Assembly: GCA_900320085.1 (NCBI GenBank)
Contig: ONRC01000013.1
Coordinates: forward strand, 17,051 to 65,094
DNA: 48,044 bases
Source: an uncultured Eubacteriales bacterium
Lineage (GTDB): Bacteria; Bacillota; Clostridia; Christensenellales; Aristaeellaceae
Direction: 5' to 3'
The notes beneath the pieces were generated by a model. That model was not told where the DNA came from and ran no database searches. It saw only the letters and a program-made list of their open reading frames with translations. Below are positions 26,129 through 34,212 of this stretch, piece by piece. The stretch's first letter is position 1, and each line of letters opens with the position of its first letter. A program made the position numbers and the translations under genes.

Positions 26129-27478
26129 ATGCCTTCCGCCAAACCATTGGTTGCCATTGTGGGACGGCCCAACGTGGGCAAGTCCACATTCTTCAATAAA
26201 ATCTCCGGCCAGCGCATCGCCATCGTAGAGGATGTGCCGGGCGTGACCCGGGACCGTATCTACGCCGACGTGGAATGGACAGGCCGGAAATTTACCCTGA
26301 TCGACACCGGCGGCATCGACCCCCGCAGCGAGGACGTATTGCTTGCCCAGATGCGCCGCCAGGCGGAAATCGCCATGGACATGGCGGACGTGATCTGCTT
26401 CTTCACCGACGCTCGGGCAGGCATGACCCCGGACGACGAAGAAGTCGCCACCATGCTGCGCAAAACCCATAAGCCTGTCATCCTGGTGGTGAACAAGCAG
26501 GATCACGCCGGGCTGAACGACGTGCTTTACGAGTTCTACGCCCTGGGCCTGGGCGATCCTCTGGGCATTTCCAGCACCAACATGCTGGGCCTGGGCGATT
26601 TGCTGGACGAGATCGTGAAGCATCTGCCGCCCCAGACGGAAGCTGAATTGGACGATGAAACCCACGTGATCCAGCTGGCTGTGGTGGGGCGGCCCAACGT
26701 GGGCAAGTCCAGCCTGACCAACCGCCTCCTGGGTCAGGAGCGCACCATGGTGTCCGATATTCCCGGCACCACCCGGGACGCCATCGACACCCAGTTTGAG
26801 GGCCCGGATGGTACACTCTACAACATCATCGACACCGCGGGCATTCGCCGCAAGCGGGCCATTGAGGACGAATCCCTGGAGCGCTACAGCGTGCTGCGCT
26901 CTATCGCCGCCATCCGCCGGTGTGACGTGGCGCTGCTGCTGATCGACGCCCAGGAAGGCGTCACCGAGCAAGACGCCCGCATTGCCGGGATGATCCACGA
27001 GGAAGGCAAGGCCGCTGTGGTGATCGTGAACAAGTGGGATGCGCTGGAAAAGGAAACGGGCACGCTGGAAAAGTTCAAAAAGCAGGTCATCGAGGATCTG
27101 AAATTCATGGACTACGCCCCCGTGCTGTTCATCTCCGCCCTGACCGGCCAGCGGGCGCAAAACGTGCTGCCCGAGGTCAACAAGGTCTGGGAGCAGGCCA
27201 GCCGCCGCGTGGGTACGGGCGCGCTCAACGACGTGCTGGGCGACGCGCAGATCGCTTTGCAGCCCCCCATGATGGGCGGCCGGAAGCTGAAAATCTATTA
27301 CGGCACCCAGACCGGCACCTGCCCGCCCACCTTCGCGCTGTTTGTCAACTCCGAAGAACTGATGCATTTTTCCTACCAGCGTTATCTGGAAAACTGCCTG
27401 CGCAAGGCCTTCGGCTTTGAGGGCACGCCTATCCGATTCCTGCTTAGGGAAAAGAAGAAGGAGGATACAAGGTCATGA
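26129..27478 (+). CDS. der: Ribosome biogenesis GTPase Der (EngA)
   Basis: A 449-residue essential GTPase for 50S subunit assembly. It has two consecutive G domains. The first P-loop is GRPNVGKS (12-19), with DTGG and the NKQD specificity motif. The second P-loop is GRPNVGKS (187-194), with DTAG and NKWD. The C-terminal KH-like domain (about 360-449) ends in GTPIRFLLREKKKE. GGAGG lies 11 bases before the ATG. plsY overlaps its last four bases, so the two are translationally coupled. Confidence 0.98.
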   Translation: MPSAKPLVAIVGRPNVGKSTFFNKISGQRIAIVEDVPGVTRDRIYADVEWTGRKFTLIDTGGIDPRSEDVLLAQMRRQAEIAMDMADVICFFTDARAGMTPDDEEVATMLRKTHKPVILVVNKQDHAGLNDVLYEFYALGLGDPLGISSTNMLGLGDLLDEIVKHLPPQTEAELDDETHVIQLAVVGRPNVGKSSLTNRLLGQERTMVSDIPGTTRDAIDTQFEGPDGTLYNIIDTAGIRRKRAIEDESLERYSVLRSIAAIRRCDVALLLIDAQEGVTEQDARIAGMIHEEGKAAVVIVNKWDALEKETGTLEKFKKQVIEDLKFMDYAPVLFISALTGQRAQNVLPEVNKVWEQASRRVGTGALNDVLGDAQIALQPPMMGGRKLKIYYGTQTGTCPPTFALFVNSEELMHFSYQRYLENCLRKAFGFEGTPIRFLLREKKKEDTRS

Positions 27479-28068
27479 TTTTAAAGCTTCTTTTGATTGC
27501 CGTGATCGGTTATCTGCTGGGCAGCGTTTCCACGGGCATCCTGTATTCCCGCTATTTGGGCCAGGACATCCGCACCCAGGGCAGCAAGAACGCCGGGGCC
27601 ACCAACATGGCCCGCGTCCACGGCCTGAACAAAGGGCTGGTGACACTGCTGGGCGACTGTTTAAAGGGCGTTCTCGCGACGCTGATCGGCCTGTGGATCG
27701 CGGGGCAGACCGGGGCCCTGATCGGCGGCGCATGCGCGGCCATCGGCCATATGTGGCCCGTGTTCTTCGGCTTCAAGGGCGGGAAAGGAGTCGCTACGCT
27801 GCTGGGCGTGGCGTTCGTGATCGACCCGGTGATTCTGCTGTGCGCGCTGGCCCTGGCGATTCTTGTGATCGTGGCGACCAAATACGTGTCCCTGGGCAGC
27901 ATCACGGGCGTAATTGCCTTCACCATCGGCGCGATGATTTTCCGGGGCTTCTGGCCGATCGGCCTGTGGGCCGCGGCGTTGTCTGCGCTGTGCTGTTGGC
28001 GGCACCGGACGAACATCCAGCGCCTGCTGAAAGGCACTGAGAACAAATTCGATATAAAAAAGAAATAA
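27475..28068 (+). CDS. plsY: Glycerol-3-phosphate acyltransferase PlsY
   Basis: A 197-residue membrane enzyme that transfers an acyl group from acyl-phosphate to glycerol-3-phosphate, the first step of phospholipid synthesis. Hallmarks are GYLLGSVSTGI, IRTQGSKNAGATNMAR, LGDCLKGVLA, GHMWPVFFGFKGGKGVAT and a basic C-terminus. Five to six membrane helices are visible. Its ATG overlaps the der stop (ATGA) and has AAGGAGG upstream within der. The strong terminator following it ends the DUF512-der-plsY unit. gpsA, often next in Clostridia, is not here. Confidence 0.96.
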   Translation: MILKLLLIAVIGYLLGSVSTGILYSRYLGQDIRTQGSKNAGATNMARVHGLNKGLVTLLGDCLKGVLATLIGLWIAGQTGALIGGACAAIGHMWPVFFGFKGGKGVATLLGVAFVIDPVILLCALALAILVIVATKYVSLGSITGVIAFTIGAMIFRGFWPIGLWAAALSALCCWRHRTNIQRLLKGTENKFDIKKK

Positions 28069-28071
28069 CAA

Positions 28072-28110
28072 ACAGCCATCGGACGCTTCAAAGCTCCGAT
28101 GGCTGTTTTC
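28072..28110. terminator. Shared terminator between plsY and the nfnB-like gene
   Basis: ACAGCCATCGGA pairs exactly with TCCGATGGCTGT across an 11-base loop. TTTTC follows on the plus strand. On the minus strand TTTGTTATTTC follows, so it can serve both converging genes. Confidence 0.85.
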
Positions 28111-28118
28111 TTAATGCG

Positions 28119-29507
28119 TTACTTTTTGCTCAGGTATTTGTCGATGGCCGCTGCAGCGTTTTTGCCAGCGCCCATGGCCAGAATGACGGTGGCCGCGCCG
28201 GTGACGGCGTCGCCGCCCGCGTACACGCCTTCGCGGGAAGTGAGGCCAGTTTCTTCCTCGGCGATGATGCCGCCCCACTTCTGGGTTTCCAGCCCTTCGG
28301 TGGTGGACTTGATCAGGGGGTTGGGGCTGGTGCCCAGGGCCATGATCACGCAGTCCAGATCCAGGGTAAATTCGCTGCCCTCCTTGGGAACGGGACGGCG
28401 GCGACCGGAGGCGTCGGGCTCACCCAGTTCCATTTCCTGACACCGGGCGGCGCGGACCCAGCCTTTATCGTCCCCCAGGATCTCCAGGGGATTGGTGAGG
28501 AACTTGAACACGATGCCTTCTTCCATGGCATGCTCCACTTCCTCCCGGCGGGCGGGCAGCTCAGCTTCCGTGCGGCGGTAGATGATGGTCACGTCCGCGC
28601 CAAGGCGCTTTGCGCACCGGGCTGCGTCCATGGCCACGTTGCCGCCGCCCACCACGGCCACATGCTTTCCGTGCTGGATGGGAGTGTCGCTGCCGGGCTT
28701 GTAGGCTTTCATCAGGTTGATGCGGGTCAGGAATTCGTTAGCGGAATATACGCCCTTCAGGTTCTCGCCCGGAATGTTCATGAACTTGGGCAGACCCGCG
28801 CCGGAGCCGATGAAAACGGCCTCAAAGCCGTATTCCTGCATGAGTTCGTCAATCGTGATGGTCTTGCCGATGACCACGTTGGTTTCGATCTTCACGCCCA
28901 GGTCAGCCAGGGTGTCGATTTCCTTCTGCACGATGGTCTTGGGCAGACGGAATTCGGGAATGCCGTACACCAGCACGCCGCCCGCCAGATGCAGCGCTTC
29001 AAACACGGTGACCTCATAGCCCTTCTTGGCCAGGTCGCCCGCGCAGGTGAGGCCGGAGGGGCCGGAGCCGATGACCGCCACCTTGTGCCCGTTGGACGCG
29101 GGTTTCACAGGCTTTTCGGTATTATGGGCGTTGTGCCAGTCGGCGGCGAAGCGCTCCAGCCGGCCGATACCGACGGGTTCGCCCTTGATGCCACGCACGC
29201 ACTTGCTTTCGCACTGGCTTTCCTGGGGGCACACGCGGCCGCACACCGCGGGCAGGGAGGAGGACTGGGCGATCACCTGATAAGCGCCCTCAAAATCCCC
29301 CGCTGCCATTTTCTGAATGAATTCGGGAATGTGAATCCTGACGGGGCAACCCGCCACGCAGGGATGGTTTTTGCAATTCAGGCAGCGCTTGGCCTCGTCA
29401 ATGGCCGTTTCGGCGGAGTAGCCCAAGGCCACTTCCTGGAAATTCTGATTGCGAACCTCCGGAGCCTGAGAAGGCATGGGATTCTTTTTCAGAGACATAT
29501 TGGGCAT
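28119..29507 (-). CDS. NfnB-like / glutamate-synthase small-subunit-like flavoprotein
   Basis: A 462-residue FAD protein. The N-terminal domain has two [4Fe-4S] sites: CLNCKNHPCVAGCPVRIHI, and CGRVCPQESQC with CESKCVRG. A FAD site follows (VAVIGSGPSGLTCAGDLA), then an NADP site (VAVVGGGNVAMDAARCA) and the C-terminal VYAGGDAVTGAATVILAM. Automated pipelines usually name this family glutamate synthase (NADPH) GltA. Because it directly follows an NfnA/SudB-type subunit, and no large glutamate synthase subunit is present, I read the pair as NfnAB, NADH-dependent reduced ferredoxin:NADP+ oxidoreductase. ATG 29507 has AAGGAGG 9 bases upstream. Confidence 0.87.
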   Translation of the reverse strand: MPNMSLKKNPMPSQAPEVRNQNFQEVALGYSAETAIDEAKRCLNCKNHPCVAGCPVRIHIPEFIQKMAAGDFEGAYQVIAQSSSLPAVCGRVCPQESQCESKCVRGIKGEPVGIGRLERFAADWHNAHNTEKPVKPASNGHKVAVIGSGPSGLTCAGDLAKKGYEVTVFEALHLAGGVLVYGIPEFRLPKTIVQKEIDTLADLGVKIETNVVIGKTITIDELMQEYGFEAVFIGSGAGLPKFMNIPGENLKGVYSANEFLTRINLMKAYKPGSDTPIQHGKHVAVVGGGNVAMDAARCAKRLGADVTIIYRRTEAELPARREEVEHAMEEGIVFKFLTNPLEILGDDKGWVRAARCQEMELGEPDASGRRRPVPKEGSEFTLDLDCVIMALGTSPNPLIKSTTEGLETQKWGGIIAEEETGLTSREGVYAGGDAVTGAATVILAMGAGKNAAAAIDKYLSKK

Positions 29508-29508
29508 C

Positions 29509-30348
29509 TTACTTCGCCTCCTTGAACAGATTGCAGGCTTCTTCATAAGCGTGGCGCTCGAAGTCCTGATAGGTGCGGCTCCGGGCCATGGCCTCGTCAA
29601 AGTCGATTTCGTGGCCGTCAAATTCCGGGCCGTCCACGCAGGCGAATTTGGTCTTTCCGCCCACGGTCAGGCGGCAGCCGCCGCACATGCCGGTGCCGTC
29701 GATCATGATGGGGTTCATGCTGGCGATGGTCTTAACGCCGTACTGCTTAGTAAGCTGGCAGACGAACTTCATCATAATGAGGGGCCCGATGGTGATGACC
29801 TCATCGTACTGCTCGCCGGATTCGATCAGCTTTTTCAGCGCGTCGGTCACCAGGCCCTTTTCGCCCCAGGAGCCGTCATCGCTCATGCGGACGAACTTGG
29901 TGCTGGCGGCGGCGAACTCGTCCTCCAGAATCACCAGGTCCTTGTTGCGGAAGCCCGCGATGGCGTGCACCTCCGCACCCTGGTCATGCAGCTTTTTGGT
30001 CACGGGATACGCGATGGCGCAGCCCACGCCGCCGCCCACAACGGCCACCTTTTTCAGGCCCTCGGTGTGGGTCGCGCGGCCAAGGGGCCCTACGAAATCG
30101 TGGATATAATCGCCCTCGTTCAGGTGGTTCAGCTTTTCTGTGGTTGCGCCTACGATCTGGAAAATGATCGTCACGCTGCCCTTTTCCCGGTCATACGCTG
30201 CCACCGTCAGGGGGATGCGCTCGCCCTCGGCGTCCACGCGCAGGATGATAAACTGGCCGGGCTCCGCCTTGCGGGCCACCAGCGGCGCGTCCACCTCCAT
30301 CAGGGTCACGGTGGGATTCAGGACTTTTTTCAGCAGGATTTTATTCAC
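29509..30348 (-). CDS. NfnA-like / sulfide dehydrogenase subunit, FAD/[2Fe-2S] protein
   Basis: A 279-residue ferredoxin-NADP reductase-type protein. The N-terminal FAD-binding barrel includes ARKAEPGQFIILRVD and RIPLTVAAYD. The NAD domain begins VAVVGGGVGCAIAYPVTKKL. A C-terminal [2Fe-2S] site is in GTGMCGGCRLTV with FACVDGPEFDGHEIDF. This matches NfnA/SudB and pairs with the NfnB-like gene one base downstream. In such complexes this subunit handles NADH at its FAD while the partner carries NADP+ and ferredoxin chemistry. GTG 30348 is chosen because AAGGAGG lies 8 bases upstream. Confidence 0.87.
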   Translation of the reverse strand: MNKILLKKVLNPTVTLMEVDAPLVARKAEPGQFIILRVDAEGERIPLTVAAYDREKGSVTIIFQIVGATTEKLNHLNEGDYIHDFVGPLGRATHTEGLKKVAVVGGGVGCAIAYPVTKKLHDQGAEVHAIAGFRNKDLVILEDEFAAASTKFVRMSDDGSWGEKGLVTDALKKLIESGEQYDEVITIGPLIMMKFVCQLTKQYGVKTIASMNPIMIDGTGMCGGCRLTVGGKTKFACVDGPEFDGHEIDFDEAMARSRTYQDFERHAYEEACNLFKEAK

Positions 30349-30412
30349 AAACACATCCTCCTTGCGAAGATTGGATTTTTGTATCCATACGGTGACTGAA
30401 CCGTATTTTCGC

Positions 30413-30421
30413 ATTATATCA
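30413..30421 (-). promoter_or_regulatory. Extended -10 promoter of the nfnAB-like pair
   Basis: TGATATAAT on the minus strand is an extended -10 element; no clear -35 lies 17 bases upstream. Confidence 0.5.
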
Positions 30422-30479
30422 GAAAAAAACGCAAATGGCTATGGAATACAAAAGAAAAGCAATTTTTCTTAGCCTGTCT

Positions 30480-30516
30480 TTTTAAAAACGGTCACAGATT
30501 TCACTCTGTGACCGCT
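30480..30516 (-). terminator. Terminator after the acyl-CoA synthetase gene
   Basis: On the minus strand, CGGTCACAGA pairs exactly with TCTGTGACCG across a 6-base loop, followed by TTTTT. Confidence 0.9.
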
Positions 30517-30527
30517 TGATTAATGAA

Positions 30528-32804
30528 TTACAGAAGCGCGCGCTGGATTTTGCCGCTGGTGGTCTTGGGCAGCTCGTCCTTGAACACCACGATGCGGGGA
30601 TACTTGTAAGGCGCGGTACGCTGTTTCACGTAGCTCTGGATTTCTTTCTTGAGTTCCTCCGTGCCTTCCTTGCCCTTCACGAGCACGATGCTGGCCTTGA
30701 CCACCTGGCCGCGAACGGGATCGGGAGCAGCGCTTACGCCGCACTCCAGCACGTAAGGCAGTTCCATGATGACCGACTCGATTTCAAACGGCCCGATGCG
30801 GTAGCCGGAGGACTTGATCAGATCGTCCACCCGGCCCACGTACCAGAAGTAGCCGTCCTCGTCCTTCCAGGCGGTGTCGCCGGTGTGGTAGAGGCCGTCG
30901 TGCCAGTTTCCGTTCACGTTGCGGTCATTGCTGCCATAGTATCCGGTCAGCAGGCCGCAGGCGGGGCCGTTGTCCGTGCGGATGCAGATTTCGCCCACCT
31001 CGCCCACAGGCACGGGCTTGCCGTCATGATCCACCAATTCCACGTCGTAGAGCGGCACGGGCTTGCCCATGGAGCCGGGCTTAGGTACCATGCCGGTGAG
31101 GTTGCCGATGATGATGGCGGTTTCGCTCTGGCCGAAGCCCTCCATGATGGAAAGGCCGGTGGCCTCCTTGAACTTCTGGAATACCTCGGGGTTCAGCGCC
31201 TCGCCCGCGATGGAGGCGTGCACGATGGAACTCAGGTCGTACTTGCTCAAATCCTCCTTGATGAGCATCCGGTACATGGTGGGCGGAGCGCAGAAGGTCT
31301 TGATATCGTATTCTTTGAACAGCGGCAGGATGTCGCTGGCGTGGAAGCGGTCAAAGTCGTAAACGAAGATGGCTGCCTCGCACAGCCACTGGCCGAAGAT
31401 CTTGCCCCAGCAGGCCTTGGCCCATCCGGTGTCGGAAATGGTCAGGTGCAGCTTGCCGGGTATCACGTTGTGCCAGTACTTGGCGGTGATGTAATGACCC
31501 AGGGGATACTTGTGGCTGTGGCACACCAGCTTGGGATAGCCCGTGGTGCCGGAGGTAAAGAACATGAGCATGGGGTCGTCCCCGCCAGGGGCATCATCGG
31601 CCCGCTCAAAATGGGAGGAATAATCGGCGTATTCCGTGTCGAAGTCATGCCAGCCCTCCCGGCTGCCGCCGCAGTAAATGAGATGCTTTACATTGGGGCA
31701 CTCCGGCAGCGCCTTTTCGATTTCGCCAGCCGCCTGACCGTGGCTGGTGCAGATGACGCCGCTGACCTCGCCGGTCTGGAAGCGGTAAATATAATCCTTG
31801 CACAGCAATTGGTCTGTGGCGGGAATGACCACAGCGCCCAGCTTTTCCATGGCCAGCATGGTGATCCAGAAGTGATACTGCCGCCGCAGCACCAGCATAA
31901 TGCGGTCGCCGCGCTTGATGCCCAGGGATTTATAATAGTTCGCCGCCCGGTTGGACATTTTGCGGAAGTCCTCGAAGGTGAAGCGACGTTCCTTCTTATT
32001 GATATCCAGATGCAGCATGGCCATTTGATCGGGATGCTCCCGGGCCAGCTCGTCCATGATATCGAAGGCGAAATTGAAGTGGTCGATGTTGCGATAAACA
32101 ATGGAAGTAGGTGTTCCTACATTGTTGACGGTGGTGGTGATATACCGGTCGGCGATGGTCGCCGCCTGTGCAGGCGCAGGGGCGGCGGCTTCATGAATGT
32201 GCGGGTTGTATTCCGTTTCCTCGCCGGGGATGACCACCGCCAGGAACACGCAGTCCTGTCCCTCCGCGGCGATCAGGCCGTGGGGCGTGGAGGAATCGAA
32301 GAAGATGGAATCGCCGGGCCGCAGGGTCTCGGTATGTTCGCCGATCTGGGCGCGGAGCACGCCGGAGAGGATGTAGTCGAATTCCTGGCCGGGATGGCTG
32401 ACGGTCTCGATGGGCGCGGCTTGCAATTTCGGGTCGTAGGAATACCGGGTCAGGTAAGGCTCCACGATGCGCTTGCGGAACAGGGGGGCCAGGTTCTGCA
32501 TCTTGATGCCTTCGATGTCCGTGACCACTTCGCCCTCGCCGTGGCGGGTGACGGTGTAGTTGGACAGGCGGGGGCTGGTGCCCTCGATCAGGTCCATCAT
32601 GTCCACGCCGAAGGCGATGGCGGCTTTATGCACAAAGGAGAACGGCATTTCCACCGTGCCGGTTTCATACTGGGCCACTTCGGCTTCGGTAAAGCCTGTC
32701 AGCCGGGCCAGGTCGGCGGTGGAAAAGTCGGCGATTTCTTTCATTTCCCGGATACGGGCGGCCACGTCCCGCAGCATGGCGGGGGCCTGAGGGGCAGTAG
32801 GCAT
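30528..32804 (-). CDS. HTH-cupin-acyl-CoA synthetase fusion protein
   Basis: A 758-residue three-part protein. Residues about 10-75 are an XRE-type HTH (LARLTGFTEAEVAQYETGTV). Residues about 135-195 are a cupin (PGQEFDYILSGVLRAQIGEH, LRPGDSIFFDSSTPHG). Residues about 235-758 are an ANL-family acyl-CoA synthetase of medium-chain type. The ligase has P-loop TSGTTGYPK (417-425), GFGQSETA, YHTGDTAWKDEDGYFWYVGR and the C-terminal SGKIQR with Lys752. It would form acyl-AMP and then acyl-CoA from a carboxylic acid. The protein ends only six residues after Lys752, which is short. AGGAGG precedes ATG 32804. A T-box controls it, and the kor operon diverges from it. HTH-cupin pairs are usually stand-alone regulators, so this enzyme may also bind DNA. 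Confidence 0.9.
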   Translation of the reverse strand: MPTAPQAPAMLRDVAARIREMKEIADFSTADLARLTGFTEAEVAQYETGTVEMPFSFVHKAAIAFGVDMMDLIEGTSPRLSNYTVTRHGEGEVVTDIEGIKMQNLAPLFRKRIVEPYLTRYSYDPKLQAAPIETVSHPGQEFDYILSGVLRAQIGEHTETLRPGDSIFFDSSTPHGLIAAEGQDCVFLAVVIPGEETEYNPHIHEAAAPAPAQAATIADRYITTTVNNVGTPTSIVYRNIDHFNFAFDIMDELAREHPDQMAMLHLDINKKERRFTFEDFRKMSNRAANYYKSLGIKRGDRIMLVLRRQYHFWITMLAMEKLGAVVIPATDQLLCKDYIYRFQTGEVSGVICTSHGQAAGEIEKALPECPNVKHLIYCGGSREGWHDFDTEYADYSSHFERADDAPGGDDPMLMFFTSGTTGYPKLVCHSHKYPLGHYITAKYWHNVIPGKLHLTISDTGWAKACWGKIFGQWLCEAAIFVYDFDRFHASDILPLFKEYDIKTFCAPPTMYRMLIKEDLSKYDLSSIVHASIAGEALNPEVFQKFKEATGLSIMEGFGQSETAIIIGNLTGMVPKPGSMGKPVPLYDVELVDHDGKPVPVGEVGEICIRTDNGPACGLLTGYYGSNDRNVNGNWHDGLYHTGDTAWKDEDGYFWYVGRVDDLIKSSGYRIGPFEIESVIMELPYVLECGVSAAPDPVRGQVVKASIVLVKGKEGTEELKKEIQSYVKQRTAPYKYPRIVVFKDELPKTTSGKIQRALL

Positions 32805-32837
32805 TGTTGCATATCCTCCTTACCATTTCGGGCAGAT

Positions 32838-33110
32838 AAAAACCCGCCCCAAAGTGTTGTCTTTGAGACGGGCTGATCCATTCTTTCAGCTCGCGGTACC
32901 ACTCAAATTGCGCTTGATGAAGCGCCGCTCATGGGCTCCTGTTGAAGCCCTCCGCTCTGACGCGGCGGTTGACGGGACGTCCTACTGAAATGTTTCAGGC
33001 GTCCGGCTCGGAAGCTACAGCCTGGATTTTGGCCGCCGCCGGTTTTCAGCTGCCCCGGCTCTCTTTCGGCTGGCTCTTCATCCCGCCCTCTTCGTCATTG
33101 CCTTTGGTAT
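32838..33110 (-). promoter_or_regulatory. T-box leader riboswitch upstream of the acyl-CoA synthetase
   Basis: On the minus strand the antiterminator motif TGGTACCGCG lies at 32892-32901. It is followed by a terminator, CCCGTCTCAAAG/CTTTGGGGCGGG plus five T (32838-32872). Upstream, AATGACGAAGAG and AAGAGAGCCGGGGCAG with CTGAAAACCGG fit stem I and its distal loop, and GTCAGAGCGGAGGG fits the stem II region. Uncharged tRNA would pair with the TGGT bulge and permit read-through. The specifier is unresolved. Spacing from GAGC (33006-33009) suggests GTA (Val, 33016-33018), with TGT (Cys) one base earlier as an alternative. The class call is strong; the amino acid is not. Confidence 0.88.
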
Positions 33111-33122
33111 GCGATTGGATGT

Positions 33123-33151
33123 AGTTTAACAGAGATTGGGTGAAAAGTCAA
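33123..33151 (-). promoter_or_regulatory. Promoter of the T-box/acyl-CoA synthetase transcript
   Basis: Minus strand TTGACT and TAAACT are separated by 17 bases. It places the transcript start just before the T-box 5' end. Confidence 0.7.
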
Positions 33152-33206
33152 CCGGTATTTGAAAAATCAATTCATCCATATACAAAAGAAATACAATCAT
33201 ATCGGG

Positions 33207-33235
33207 TTGACATTTTTCGCATACCGCGCCATAAT
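33207..33235 (+). promoter_or_regulatory. Promoter of the kor operon
   Basis: TTGACA and CATAAT are separated by 17 bases. Its -35 box is 55 bases from that of the divergent T-box promoter, leaving room for a shared operator. Confidence 0.75.
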
Positions 33236-33268
33236 GACAGGAGATGTTTTCCGGGAAGGAGGGAAGCC

Positions 33269-33955
33269 ATGAAGCGCATGATCGTGATTGCCGGGCACTA
33301 TGGCAGCGGAAAGACCGAGCTGGCAGTGAGCCTGGCGCTGGAGCTGGCAAAGGCAGAAAAGCGGAATTACCCCCGGCTGGCCGTGGTGGATCTGGACGTG
33401 GCGAACCCCTACTTCCGTTCCCGGGAGCGCAAGGCGCTGCTGGAAGAAAACGGCATCGCGCTGTACGGCGACGCTTACAACTCCACCGGGGCCACCGCCG
33501 AGCTGCCCGCCCTGACCGCCGCGCTGCGGGCTCCCTTAGAGGACGAAGGCTGCCAGACGATCATTGACCTGGGAGGCAACGACGCCGGAGCGCGGGTGCT
33601 GCGCCAGTTCGGCAAATACTTTGAGGGAAACGATCATGAGCTGTGGGCGGTGGTGAACTTCCGCCGGTATGAAACCCGGGATGTGGACACCTGCCGGGAG
33701 CATGTGGAAGCCATTCAGAATGAACTGCAAATTCCCGTTACCGGCCTGGTGAACAATACCCACTTGCTGCGGGAAACCACGGTGGAGATTCTCCGGGAAG
33801 GGTATGAAAAAGCAAAAGCCCTTTCCCATCAAATGAACATTCCCTTATTATTCACGTGTTATCCCGCGGGCATCGTAGCCCCGGAGGAGATGGCGGACAT
33901 TGCCCCGCTGCGTCCCCTGGGCCTGTATATGCGGCCCGCTTATCTGGATAAATAA
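33269..33955 (+). CDS. P-loop ATPase, MinD/CobQ-like, first gene of the kor operon
   Basis: A 228-residue cytoplasmic NTPase. The Walker A is [10 protein letters not shown] (residues 9-18). A Walker B-like [15 protein letters not shown] follows, then [19 protein letters not shown] and a conserved [10 protein letters not shown]. This is the fold of MinD/ParA/nitrogenase-iron-protein-type ATPases. I know similar ATPases encoded beside 2-oxoacid:ferredoxin oxidoreductases in Firmicutes, but no function is established to my knowledge. A role in cofactor insertion or complex assembly is a guess. ATG 33269 follows AAGGAGG by 6 bases. korD starts 29 bases downstream. Confidence 0.82.
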   Translation: MKRMIVIAGHYGSGKTELAVSLALELAKAEKRNYPRLAVVDLDVANPYFRSRERKALLEENGIALYGDAYNSTGATAELPALTAALRAPLEDEGCQTIIDLGGNDAGARVLRQFGKYFEGNDHELWAVVNFRRYETRDVDTCREHVEAIQNELQIPVTGLVNNTHLLRETTVEILREGYEKAKALSHQMNIPLLFTCYPAGIVAPEEMADIAPLRPLGLYMRPAYLDK

Positions 33956-33984
33956 GCTATTCTATCAAAGTGGAGGAGAAGAAA

Positions 33985-34212
33985 ATGCGGGCGTTCCAAC
34001 TTGTTTTCCGTCCGGAAAGGTGCAAGGGGTGCGAGCTATGCCGGTTTGCCTGCCCCAAGGACGTGATCGGCATGTCCAGCCAGGTCAACGCGAAGGGGTA
34101 TCACCCCGCTTGCGCGGTGAACCAGGAAGCGTGCATCGGCTGCCAGAGCTGCGCGCTGATGTGCCCTGACGGGGCCATCGCCATCTATCAGAAGGAGGAG
34201 GGCGACCAATGA
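33985..34212 (+). CDS. korD: 2-oxoacid:ferredoxin oxidoreductase, delta (ferredoxin) subunit
   Basis: A 75-residue protein with two [4Fe-4S] motifs, [15 protein letters not shown] and [15 protein letters not shown]. It carries electrons from the catalytic subunits to ferredoxin. The ATG at 33985 has GGAGG 8 bases upstream; a GTG five codons earlier overlaps the ribosome site and is less likely. Its stop overlaps the korA start by four bases. The order D-A-B-C is typical of four-subunit 2-oxoglutarate and branched-chain 2-oxoacid enzymes; the symbol is by family, not proven substrate. Confidence 0.92.
   Translation: MRAFQLVFRPERCKGCELCRFACPKDVIGMSSQVNAKGYHPACAVNQEACIGCQSCALMCPDGAIAIYQKEEGDQ

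Noticed and set aside
26033..27367. 444-residue open frame on the minus strand
   Set aside because: Antisense to der and running into the palindromic element; no domain.
28119..30348. Glutamate synthase assignment for the two flavoproteins
   Set aside because: No large glutamate synthase subunit is present, and the pairing with a SudB/NfnA-type subunit fits NfnAB better.
30516..32876. 786-residue open frame on the plus strand
   Set aside because: It lies wholly antisense to the acyl-CoA synthetase fusion, which has clear motifs and a ribosome site. Its composition (His, Gly, Val-rich) is typical of the opposite frame of a GC-rich gene.
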